DNA of 8,070 bases, taken from positions 1 through 8,070 of the forward strand of contig JAOUIN010000104.1 of assembly GCA_029883965.1 (NCBI GenBank), given 5' to 3'. The notes beneath the pieces are model-generated. The model was given only the letters and a program-made list of their open reading frames with translations, ran no database searches and was not told the DNA's origin. Positions 1 through 6,354 of this stretch are shown here, piece by piece. The position numbers and the translations under genes were made by a program. The number at the start of each line of letters is the position of its first letter. The stretch's first letter is position 1. This DNA is from Betaproteobacteria bacterium (lineage in GTDB: Bacteria > Pseudomonadota > Gammaproteobacteria > Burkholderiales > SG8-41).

Positions 1-793
1 TCAGTTGCCGTGAAATATGCACCGGCTCCGGCAGATCCGGCAGCGCGTCCAGAGCAAACCAGCGTGCGTCTTCGAGTTCGGTCCCATCCGGAACGACCTC
101 ACCGTCCGCCCACTCCGCACGGAACGCCATCACCAGTGAATTCGGGAACGGCCACGGCTGGCTGCCGAAGTAGCGCGGCTTGCGGATACGCACACCCACT
201 TCCTCCAGTACTTCACGCTCCAGGCACTGTTCCAGCGACTCACCCGCTTCGACAAAACCGGCAACAACGGTGTATCGGCCCGGCGCATAGCCCGGCTTGC
301 GCGTCAGCAGCAGTTCGTTGTCACGGTATACCAGGGCCATGATCACCGGAGAAATCCGCGGATAGAACACCAGACGGCATTGCGGACATTCGAGTGCGCG
401 ATCGGCCGCATGCGCTACGGTCGGCGCGCCGCAGGCGCCGCAATGCCGGTGCGTGCGTTCCCATTCCAGCAACTGAAACGCCTGACCGGCAACTGCCGCC
501 GCGGTCTCGTCACTCTCCAGAATCAGCGCACGCAGGCCCAGCAATTCCAGTCCGGGCGGCAAAGCCGCGTGCTGCGGCAGCGACAGGCCGTAGCAATGCG
601 CGCCGTCCAGCGTACCCAGATAGTGCGCACGGTCAAAATCAAAACCGCAGACCGCTGTGTCCCACAGCGGTATGGCCGGACGCCCGCCTTCGCGGGCGAC
701 AAATATGCGGTTGCCGTGGAATACGCAGCAGGCCACCCGGCCCTCAACCCGTGCCGGCGCGCGATGTGCCGGCACAAAAACCGAAGACGTCAT
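1..793 (-). CDS. nudC: NudC: NADH pyrophosphatase / NAD-capped RNA hydrolase, C-terminus cut by window edge
   Basis: The frame reads from ATG at 793-791 to the left edge without a stop, giving 264 residues. It is probably only a short tail short of complete, since E. coli NudC is about 257 aa and the last visible residues (PEPVHISRQL) match the region near the family's C-terminus. An N-terminal domain (about 1-110) is followed by a four-cysteine zinc ribbon (C118, C121, C136, C139). The Nudix box at 179-201 has the G-x5-E-x7-REVLEEVGV pattern. Directly after it, at 211-219, is SQPWPFPNS, the signature separating NADH pyrophosphatases from other Nudix enzymes. Known family activity is hydrolysis of NAD(H) to NMN(H) plus AMP and removal of 5' NAD caps from RNA, in the cytoplasm with Mg2+ or Mn2+. 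The start lies 7 bp beyond the amidohydrolase stop, with no clear Shine-Dalgarno, so coupled translation is likely. Identification is firm; its link to the neighbouring catabolic genes is not. Confidence 0.95.
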   Translation of the reverse strand, partial: MTSSVFVPAHRAPARVEGRVACCVFHGNRIFVAREGGRPAIPLWDTAVCGFDFDRAHYLGTLDGAHCYGLSLPQHAALPPGLELLGLRALILESDETAAAVAGQAFQLLEWERTHRHCGACGAPTVAHAADRALECPQCRLVFYPRISPVIMALVYRDNELLLTRKPGYAPGRYTVVAGFVEAGESLEQCLEREVLEEVGVRIRKPRYFGSQPWPFPNSLVMAFRAEWADGEVVPDGTELEDARWFALDALPDLPEPVHISRQL

Positions 794-800
794 GCGCGGT

Positions 801-1790
801 TCAGATTTTGCCGTTGAACAGTGCCATCGCGGCGTTGTAATAAATGTTGTCTCGCTCCTGCTGTGTCAGGCCCGGTGTCATTTCGACGCGGTCTACGGGC
901 GCCATTTCACCCATATCGAACGGCGCATCGGTTCCGAGCACTATTTTCTCGGACCCGACAACGTCAATCAGATGCCGGATCGACTGCGGACTGTGGGTCA
1001 GCGCGTCAAACCAGAAACGCCTGAGCATCTGCAGCGGATCGGATTTGGTGATCGCAGCGGTGTCCGGGCGCACCTTGTGCCCGTGCACGAAACGGCCGAT
1101 CTGGTATGGCAGGAAGCCGCCACCGTGGGCCAGCAGTATCTTCAGGTCTTTGAGTTCGTCCAGCGCACCGCTGAACATCATCTTGCCGACCATGATGGTG
1201 GTATCCAGCGGGTTGCCGATCAGATTTGTCAGGTAATGACAGTCCAGACGCCCGCCGGACCCCTGGGTATTGGGGTGGGCAAATATCATGATTTTCAGCT
1301 CTTCGATCCGCCGCAGCACTGCGCGGAATTTCGGATCTGAAAGTTCTTCTTCGCCGATCGCTGTACCCAGCTCAACGCCCTTGAAACCGTATTCCTTCAC
1401 CACACGCTCGAGCTCGACAATGGCCGCTTCCGGATGCTGCATCGGCAGTGTGGCCATGCCGCGCAGGCGGTCAGGTTTTGCCGCCACCATCTGCGCAACG
1501 CCGTCGTTGACGATGCGCGCGGTCTTGATGGCGAGTTCATCCTTGAGGTTATAAAAGAAGCATTGCGGGCCGGGAGAAATGAACGCGATGTCGATTTTCT
1601 TGCGGTCCATGGATTCAAGCTTGGCATCGGCATCGTAGAACTCCGCTTCGAACGGAAAACGCACCTTGCCGCGGATGAACACGCGGCTGCTCCCCTCGCC
1701 TTCTATTTTGGTGTTGTAAACCGGATTTTCCTGCATCGCCTTGACAAGGGTTTCCGGAATTACGTGATTGTGTACGTCTATGCGCTTCAT
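801..1790 (-). CDS. Amidohydrolase-2 family metalloenzyme, ACMSD-like (probable decarboxylase or hydrolase)
   Basis: This 329-residue TIM-barrel protein belongs to the amidohydrolase-2 group, which includes aminocarboxymuconate-semialdehyde decarboxylase (ACMSD), gamma-resorcylate and 5-carboxyvanillate decarboxylases and the LigJ hydratase. Ligand positions are visible in order: DVHNH (H7, H9), FAHPN (H172), LAHGGG (H222) and LGTDAPFDMG (D288). Spacing closely tracks bacterial ACMSD (His9, His11, His177, His228, Asp294), and GRFVHGHKVRP after the AHGGG motif is also ACMSD-like. There is no signal peptide, so it is probably cytoplasmic with one Zn2+ or similar metal. The start is well supported: AGGAGA sits 4 nt upstream, and the ATG overlaps the LysR stop as ATGA, implying translational coupling. 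The family assignment is strong. The substrate is open: true ACMSD acts in tryptophan/nitroaromatic degradation, but no kynurenine or muconate genes are present here. Decarboxylation of an acid made by the divergent operon is an inference. Confidence 0.9.
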   Translation of the reverse strand: MKRIDVHNHVIPETLVKAMQENPVYNTKIEGEGSSRVFIRGKVRFPFEAEFYDADAKLESMDRKKIDIAFISPGPQCFFYNLKDELAIKTARIVNDGVAQMVAAKPDRLRGMATLPMQHPEAAIVELERVVKEYGFKGVELGTAIGEEELSDPKFRAVLRRIEELKIMIFAHPNTQGSGGRLDCHYLTNLIGNPLDTTIMVGKMMFSGALDELKDLKILLAHGGGFLPYQIGRFVHGHKVRPDTAAITKSDPLQMLRRFWFDALTHSPQSIRHLIDVVGSEKIVLGTDAPFDMGEMAPVDRVEMTPGLTQQERDNIYYNAAMALFNGKI

Positions 1791-2746
1791 GCTTTCTCCT
1801 GATTACGGGATTTCTTCGGTTGCGGCGTACCGCTGGCTGCGCCCGGCAGGCTGAATACACCTTCGTCAACCAGCGCGCGCACTTCTGCAACCACGATCTG
1901 CGCAATTTCATCAATCGCAGCAGACGGGCGTCGTTCGGCCCGTTGGGCGAGCGTGAGTATACGATGGATGTTCGCATCGACGATCGGCCATGCCACCATG
2001 TGACCGGCAGCAATATCTTCGTGAAAGGTCGATGCCGGCATCAGGGCCATGCTGGTGCCGCGGAGCACCAGCCTGCGTATGGCTTCGACCGCATCGATCT
2101 CCGCCTCGACATTGACGTGTGCGCCGTTTCGCTGCAGTTGTTCGTCGGCGATGATGCGTATGGCTTCCGTGCTCACCACCGGCATGCGCGCGAGCTCCGC
2201 CGCAGTGACGAATCGCCGGCCGCCACGTGCCTGCGAACGGGCGAATACCACCATGGGCTCGGAATTCAGCGGTGTGACCTTGATCGCGCGAGAATTGGCC
2301 GGATTGGTCAATATCGCGACGTCAGCCCGGCCCGCCAGCAACCAGTCATAGAGCTGATTACTGAAGCCTTCCACGACCTTCAGGCTGATCTGCGGACATT
2401 GTTTGCGCATGCGCTCGACCACGCCCGGCAACAGCAGCGGTCCGGTCGTCGGCGAAACGCCCAGGATGACCAGACCCTGTGCCATTGCGGCTCCGCTGCG
2501 CAGTTCGTCCTGCGCGCGGCCCAGCTCACGCAGGATGCGCTGGCAATGATCGAGGAACTGGCGGCCCGCGGTCGTCAGGCGCACGCCCCGCGGCAACCGC
2601 ACCATCAGTGCCACCCCCAGTTCCTGCTCCAGCGCACGGATGTGCCGCGACAGTGCCGGCTGGGCGACGCGCAGGTGCTGGGCCGCCCGGGTCATGCTGC
2701 CGAGCTCGGCGATCTGGACAAAATAGCGAATACCGCGCAAATCCAT
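1787..2746 (-). CDS. LysR-type transcriptional regulator, Nac-like
   Basis: The 319-residue protein has a typical LysR layout. A winged helix-turn-helix fills about residues 1-60 (SMTRAAQHLRVAQPALSRHI around 17-36, then LEQELGVALMVRLPRGVRLT). A linker helix follows, then an effector-binding domain from about 92 to 295 containing VEGFSNQLYDWLLAGRADVA. That stretch resembles the Nac / nitrogen-assimilation-control branch, which often regulates small-molecule catabolism genes. GAGGA lies 10 nt upstream of the ATG. The stop overlaps the amidohydrolase start as ATGA, so regulator and enzyme are made together. The gene is divergent from the oxidoreductase operon across 277 bp holding a perfect palindromic candidate site (2897-2913). 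By analogy with the family it probably controls both directions and itself in response to a pathway metabolite; the ligand is not predictable. The family call is very secure, the Nac-like placement moderately so. Confidence 0.95.
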   Translation of the reverse strand: MDLRGIRYFVQIAELGSMTRAAQHLRVAQPALSRHIRALEQELGVALMVRLPRGVRLTTAGRQFLDHCQRILRELGRAQDELRSGAAMAQGLVILGVSPTTGPLLLPGVVERMRKQCPQISLKVVEGFSNQLYDWLLAGRADVAILTNPANSRAIKVTPLNSEPMVVFARSQARGGRRFVTAAELARMPVVSTEAIRIIADEQLQRNGAHVNVEAEIDAVEAIRRLVLRGTSMALMPASTFHEDIAAGHMVAWPIVDANIHRILTLAQRAERRPSAAIDEIAQIVVAEVRALVDEGVFSLPGAASGTPQPKKSRNQEKA

Positions 2747-2896
2747 GGTCGGCGCATCCTCAGTCGATGAGATAACAAAGCGGCATGTATGCGATCAGAC
2801 TGCAATCACGCCCTGAGCGGGCTGGCGGAGCTGCTGCCCATAGCAGAATATGCTGCAGTGCCACATAATTCCACGTCAGCGTGTCACCAGTTTATC

Positions 2897-2913
2897 CATA
2901 ACAAATTGTTATG
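2897..2913. promoter_or_regulatory. Candidate LysR operator (perfect 8+8 bp inverted repeat)
   Basis: CATAACAA-A-TTGTTATG is a perfect inverted repeat with one central base. It contains the LysR-box form T-N11-A (T2899 to A2911) and also fits ATA-N9-TAT (2898-2912), a pattern known for Nac-type regulators. It lies between the divergent LysR gene and the operon that gene probably controls. A lone half-like copy, ATAACAAA, occurs at 2772-2779 near the LysR start and could be a secondary autoregulatory contact. Binding is inferred from position and symmetry. Confidence 0.65.
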
Positions 2914-3008
2914 TCACTTGAACTGATTCGGTATTTGTCGCGCTCTGCGCCTGCCATTACCATCGTGCGTTCCTGTTTTTTTCGTGCGCACCCTGCGTGC
3001 GTACAACC

Positions 3009-3014
3009 GAGGAG
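3009..3014 (+). promoter_or_regulatory. Shine-Dalgarno site that fixes the first oxidoreductase start
   Basis: GAGGAG lies 9 nt before GTG 3024. This favours that start over the upstream in-frame GTG at 2997, which would place the Shine-Dalgarno inside the coding sequence and add nine residues ahead of the Rossmann strand. Confidence 0.7.
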
Positions 3015-3023
3015 TGTTTGTCT

Positions 3024-4097
3024 GTGAAACCCATCAATGTAGGCATTATCGGCGTCGGCTGGTGCGGCGGCATCCGCGCAGAGACCTGTGCAATCAACCC
3101 TGCAGTCAATGATCTGCACCTCGTCGAAACCAAACCCGAGCGTCTGGCAGAAATGGCCAAGGCCACCAATGCCAAGAGCGCACTGACCGACTACCACCAG
3201 TTGCTGCAGGTCAATGATCTCGATGCGGTGATGATTTCGGCAACACCCGAAGCCCTGCACTATCCGATGGCGCGCGACTGCCTCGAAGCCGGATTGCATG
3301 TGTTCATGGAAAAACCGATTGCCGTGGAAATGCACGAAGCCGATGAACTGATCGCCATTGCGAAACGCAAGAACGTCAAGTTCACGATCGGTTATTCGCA
3401 GCGCTTCAACCCCAAGTACGCGTACGTCAAGAAGTGCCTGGACGATGCCATCATCGGCAAACCCGTAAGTGCGCTGGTCAGCCGCCATATCCAGCGCAGT
3501 CTGGGCGCCAAGATCACCGGCCGCAGCAAGCTGTCACCCGCTGCCATGGAAGCGACGCACGACCTCGATTTCATCCTGTGGTGCCTTGCGCCGGCGAAAC
3601 CGATCCGCGTCTACTCACAGTTGAACTACGGCGCCATGCGTGCCGCCAGCGGCCGCGATGTGCCGGATTCCCAATGGATCACCGTCACCATGGACAGCGG
3701 CATGTCCTTTGTCATCGGTGCCGGCTGGAGCCTGCCGGTCGGCTATCCCAATGCCTGCCAGACCTGGATCGAGATGATCGGCACCGACGGCGCGCTGTTC
3801 TGCGATGACACCCACCGCGACGTGGTCCTCAATACCGTGAAAAGCGGCATGCAGCTGCCAATGTCTTCGATGCCCGGCGAGCGCGTGGATCACGCGTTTG
3901 CCGGACCGATGCACGCCGAAACCGTGCATTTCATCGAGGCTGTGGTCTGCGACCGTCCGGTGCTGGTCACCGCCGAGGAAGCACGCGCCGTGATGGAAGT
4001 GTATGTTGCCGCCGACCTCTCCGCCGAGCGCAACGAGCCGGTCCATCTGCCATTGCCGGAGTCGCGTCCGCTGGCTGCCGCCGGGGGTGCGCGATGA
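3024..4097 (+). CDS. Gfo/Idh/MocA family NAD(P)-dependent oxidoreductase (first of tandem pair)
   Basis: With the GTG start at 3024 the protein has 357 residues; the open frame also allows GTG 2997 (366 aa). The N-terminal Rossmann fold starts at once with GIIGVGWCGG (G10-x-G12-x2-G15). The family EKP motif (MEKPIAV) has its Lys at about residue 97, followed by GYSQRF at 123-128. The C-terminal substrate domain carries EATHDLDFILW with His at about 179. In inositol 2-dehydrogenase the catalytic set is Lys-Asp-His with Asp four residues before His; here that place is Met (MEATH). Members oxidise or reduce sugars, cyclitols, dihydrodiols and hydroxy-acids with NAD(P). There is no signal peptide. 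The gene heads the rightward operon next to the divergent LysR, and its stop overlaps the next start as ATGA. The family is certain; the substrate is unknown. Confidence 0.93.
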   Translation: MKPINVGIIGVGWCGGIRAETCAINPAVNDLHLVETKPERLAEMAKATNAKSALTDYHQLLQVNDLDAVMISATPEALHYPMARDCLEAGLHVFMEKPIAVEMHEADELIAIAKRKNVKFTIGYSQRFNPKYAYVKKCLDDAIIGKPVSALVSRHIQRSLGAKITGRSKLSPAAMEATHDLDFILWCLAPAKPIRVYSQLNYGAMRAASGRDVPDSQWITVTMDSGMSFVIGAGWSLPVGYPNACQTWIEMIGTDGALFCDDTHRDVVLNTVKSGMQLPMSSMPGERVDHAFAGPMHAETVHFIEAVVCDRPVLVTAEEARAVMEVYVAADLSAERNEPVHLPLPESRPLAAAGGAR

Positions 4098-5203
4098 AGA
4101 AAGACCCCAAGAAAATCGGCCTCGCCATCATTGGCGCCGGCCGCGTCGGCCTGATCCGGGCCGAACTCGCCGCGCGCCACCCGACTGTGGGCTGGATCGG
4201 CATTGCCGAGATCAATCCCGAGCGCGGTGAAATCGTGCGCGAGAAATGCGGCGGCGATTTTGTCACCACCGATTACCGCGAACTGCTGTCGCGCCCCGAA
4301 GTGAACGCCGTTGCGGTCTGTACCGACGAGCACCTGCACGTGGATCCGGTTATTTTTGCGGCCGAACGCAAGCTGCCGATGCTGATCGAGAAACCGCTGG
4401 CCACCGATCTCGGCGAATCCGCACAAACGCTGGCCGCGATTGAAAAATCCGGCGTTGATGCGGTGATCGGCTATACCCAGCGCTTCCGCCGCCGCTGGCT
4501 GGTCGCCAAGGAAAAAGTGCGCACCGGTTCGCTCGGCGACGTCACGATGGTGACTTCCCGCGCGTTCATGAACCGCCTGGTTGCAATCGACAACTACAAG
4601 CGCAGCGACAACCGCTCCGAAGTCACGCCGATGGTCATCTCCGGCACCCACGCACTGGACGTGGTGATGTGGCTGATGGAGGCGAAAAAGCCGGTTGAAG
4701 TGTATGCGCGTTCGGTCAACAAGGCGCTGGGTCCGACCTGGCAGGGTGTGGACGGTACCGCTTATACGATCTCGTTCGACGACGGCGCGATTTACCACGG
4801 CATGATTTCCTGGGCGTTGCCCGAAGTCTGGCCGGGGGCGGTCTACAGTCTTGAAGTCGGCGCAGTCGGCACCGAGGGTGTGCTGACCATCGACGACACC
4901 CACCGTGACATCGTGCTCGCGACCAACCTGATCCAGGGTGAAGGCTATGCCCCGGACAAGCGCCGCCACGTCGATTTTCTGACCAGCTATCCGGTCGGCG
5001 ACATGGCGCTGGGCGAGCTGCGCGGGCCGATGCGCGAAGAGACCAACTCCTGGCTGAACCGCGTATCGCTGGGCGTGCCGACACAGCACGCCACTGCGGC
5101 GGAAGGACATAATCGTTTGATGTTGACCAAGGCCATTGATCTGTCGGCCAAGTTGAAACGCCCGGTAAAGTTGCCGATCGCGCCAGGCGATGAAAAAATA
5201 TAA
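4094..5203 (+). CDS. Gfo/Idh/MocA family NAD(P)-dependent oxidoreductase (second of tandem pair)
   Basis: The 369-residue protein has a Rossmann fold at 8-19 (GLAIIGAGRVG, with G14, G16, G19), IEKP with Lys100, GYTQRF at 126-131, and GTHALDVVMW with His186. It parallels the upstream gene domain for domain and shares DDTHRD-I/V-VL, a GPM-x2-ET stretch and a C-terminal DLSA-x7-PV-x-LP-I/L pattern, so the two are distant paralogues rather than a recent copy. As in its partner, the Asp expected four residues before the His is replaced, here by Ile. The ATG sits inside the previous stop (ATGA), so translational coupling is likely; a GGGGG run upstream is only a weak Shine-Dalgarno. The pair may form a hetero-oligomer or act on successive intermediates. 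The family is certain; the reaction is not. Confidence 0.93.
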   Translation: MKKDPKKIGLAIIGAGRVGLIRAELAARHPTVGWIGIAEINPERGEIVREKCGGDFVTTDYRELLSRPEVNAVAVCTDEHLHVDPVIFAAERKLPMLIEKPLATDLGESAQTLAAIEKSGVDAVIGYTQRFRRRWLVAKEKVRTGSLGDVTMVTSRAFMNRLVAIDNYKRSDNRSEVTPMVISGTHALDVVMWLMEAKKPVEVYARSVNKALGPTWQGVDGTAYTISFDDGAIYHGMISWALPEVWPGAVYSLEVGAVGTEGVLTIDDTHRDIVLATNLIQGEGYAPDKRRHVDFLTSYPVGDMALGELRGPMREETNSWLNRVSLGVPTQHATAAEGHNRLMLTKAIDLSAKLKRPVKLPIAPGDEKI

Positions 5204-5204
5204 T
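5199..5204 (+). promoter_or_regulatory. Possible internal -10 element ahead of the Bug protein gene
   Basis: A perfect TATAAT overlaps the TAA stop of the second oxidoreductase within an AT-rich patch (about 5192-5220) that contrasts with the surrounding GC-rich DNA. No -35 is seen at 16-18 bp and there is no TGn extension. The nearest TTG-type hexamer (TTGCCG, 5171-5176) is 22 bp away. If used, transcription would begin near 5211 and leave a short leader with a GGAGAG Shine-Dalgarno (5229-5234). Confidence 0.3.
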
Positions 5205-5240
5205 TAAATCAATTAGTTACACACATTTGGAGAGACCCGC

Positions 5241-6218
5241 ATGTCCAGCATCAGCCGCATTGCCGTTGCAGCAGTCCTGTCGTCCTTTGTCTGCGGCGCT
5301 GCAGTGGCCGCCGACTCCTATCCCACTCGATCGGTACGCATGATCGTGCCGTTCGCCCCAGGCGGCGCATCTGACCATGTCGCGCGGATCATCCAGCCGG
5401 CAATGGCGGAATTGCTGGGCCAGCAGGTCGTCGTCGACAACCGCCCCGGCGCGGCCGGCAATATCGGTGTTGAAACGGCGGCACGCGCCACCGCGGACGG
5501 ACACACGTTCCTGCTCGGCAACGTCGGCACGATGGCCATCAACCCGGTGTATTACACGAAGTTCCAGTACAAGCCGCTGAAAGACCTGATCCCGATCACC
5601 CAGGTGGTCGATGTGCCGGGTAGTCTGGTGGTCAATCCCACGTTGCAGGCCAAGACAGTCAAGGAACTGGTGGCTTACCTGAAGGCCAATCCGGGCAAAC
5701 TGAATTACGGCTCTCCGGCGCCGAGCAGTGCCAACAATCTTGAAATGATCATGTTCCTCAACCTCACCGGCACCAGCGCAGTGGGCGTACCGTACAAAGG
5801 CGGCGCCGGCCCCGCCAACATCGGCCTGCTCGCCAACGAAGTGCAGATGATGTTCGTGACCTTCTCTTCGGCGCTGCCGCACGTCAAGAACAACCGCATG
5901 CGCATGCTTGGCGTGATCTCCCCGGAACGCAACCCCGCCTTGTCCGAAATTCCGACAATGCGCGAGCAAGGCTTCGACATGGCCGTAGGTTCGTGGCAGG
6001 GACTGTTCGTTCCCGCCGGCACACCACGCCCCGTCGTCAGCAAATTGCAGCAGGTTGGCCTGGCTGCAATGAAAAATGCCACCGTGCAAAAGCGCCTGGC
6101 TGACGGCGGCGTCAGCATCGTCACCAGCAAGTCGTCCGAGGAATTCGTAAAATTCGTGAAGTCCGAAACCGAGCGCTTCGGCAAGGTGATTCGCGACGCC
6201 AAGATCGCAACCGACTAA
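5241..6218 (+). CDS. Bug/TctC-family periplasmic solute-binding protein (tripartite tricarboxylate transporter type)
   Basis: The 325-residue protein begins with a Sec signal peptide: a short basic n-region (R6), a hydrophobic stretch around 7-19 and a cleavage site after AVA near residue 23-24. The mature protein opens with DSYPTRSVRMIVPFAPGGASD, followed by VVDNRPGAAGNIG (64-76) and ADGHTFLLGNVG (85-96), hallmarks of the Bug (Bordetella uptake gene) fold. Later GSPAPSSANN and VPYKGGAGPANIGLLANEV match the second lobe. Known Bug proteins bind carboxylates, amino acids, nicotinate or aromatic acids, either for TctAB-type transporters or as sensor partners. No membrane subunit lies in the window, so this is an orphan here. 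GGAGAG is 6 nt before the ATG. It lies 37 bp after the oxidoreductase pair and is probably co-transcribed, perhaps also from an internal promoter. It likely delivers the locus's substrate; the ligand is unknown. Confidence 0.95.
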   Translation: MSSISRIAVAAVLSSFVCGAAVAADSYPTRSVRMIVPFAPGGASDHVARIIQPAMAELLGQQVVVDNRPGAAGNIGVETAARATADGHTFLLGNVGTMAINPVYYTKFQYKPLKDLIPITQVVDVPGSLVVNPTLQAKTVKELVAYLKANPGKLNYGSPAPSSANNLEMIMFLNLTGTSAVGVPYKGGAGPANIGLLANEVQMMFVTFSSALPHVKNNRMRMLGVISPERNPALSEIPTMREQGFDMAVGSWQGLFVPAGTPRPVVSKLQQVGLAAMKNATVQKRLADGGVSIVTSKSSEEFVKFVKSETERFGKVIRDAKIATD

Positions 6219-6236
6219 TCACCGTAACATCTTGAG

Positions 6237-6254
6237 GCATGGCGGGTCGCATGC
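6237..6254 (+). other. Small inverted repeat downstream of the Bug gene
   Basis: GCATG (6237-6241) and CATGC (6250-6254) form a perfect 5-bp stem with an 8-nt loop, 18 nt after the Bug stop. No T-run follows, so it is not a convincing terminator. It could protect an mRNA 3' end or be chance. The remainder of the 136-bp gap (6219-6354) shows no gene and no clear promoter, only an AT-rich run (6331-6342) ahead of the next Shine-Dalgarno. Confidence 0.3.
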
Positions 6255-6354
6255 TAGATTGCAACAGGGAGCATCGGCAGTTACACGCATAAGATTGATT
6301 CAGCAGCGCAATTTCGAGAATCGGCCGCGCAATAATTTTTAACTGGAGAGCAAC

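Larger units (their letters stand above)
2747..3023. promoter_or_regulatory. Divergent control region between the LysR operon and the oxidoreductase operon
   Basis: This 277-bp stretch has no convincing gene and separates two divergent operons. It holds a perfect palindrome (2897-2913), a GCAG-N6-CTGC dyad (2843-2856), a T-tract (2975-2982) and three direct CGTGCG copies (2964-2969, 2983-2988, 2996-3001) in the rightward leader. A weak rightward promoter can be drawn as TTGTTA (2906-2911) and GGTATT (2930-2935) with 18 bp between. Its -35 would overlap the palindrome, as is common for LysR-activated promoters. No strong leftward promoter was recognised. Confidence 0.7.

Noticed and set aside
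1..3. TGA on the minus strand at the left edge as the nudC stop
   Set aside because: It is out of frame: nudC codons end at position 2, so the gene continues beyond the window.
10..840. Plus-strand frames of 110-148 codons at the left edge
   Set aside because: The minus strand carries an intact nudC with a zinc ribbon, Nudix box and SQPWPFPNS; the plus frames are Arg/Pro/Ala-rich shadows.
801..1790. Naming the amidohydrolase as LigJ (4-oxalomesaconate hydratase) with the oxidoreductases as LigC, i.e. a protocatechuate 4,5-cleavage cluster
   Set aside because: The families overlap, but no ring-cleavage dioxygenase, LigI or LigK is present and the active-site pattern is closer to ACMSD.
1820..2770. 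Plus-strand 316-codon open frame opposite the LysR gene
   Set aside because: The LysR frame has a full helix-turn-helix and effector domain; the opposite frame has an Arg/His-rich composition and no domain.
2892..3488. Minus-strand 198-codon open frame crossing the divergent control region
   Set aside because: It overlaps the Rossmann domain of the first oxidoreductase and the candidate operator, and its translation resembles no known protein.
3890..5110. Long 406-codon open frame on the minus strand opposite the two oxidoreductases
   Set aside because: It is antisense to two genes with clear motifs, and its His/Arg/Gly-rich, low-complexity translation shows no recognisable domain; a typical GC-rich antisense shadow.
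6219..6354. A strong promoter or terminator between the Bug and M24 genes
   Set aside because: The GCATG/CATGC stem lacks a T-run, and no well-spaced -35/-10 pair could be drawn.
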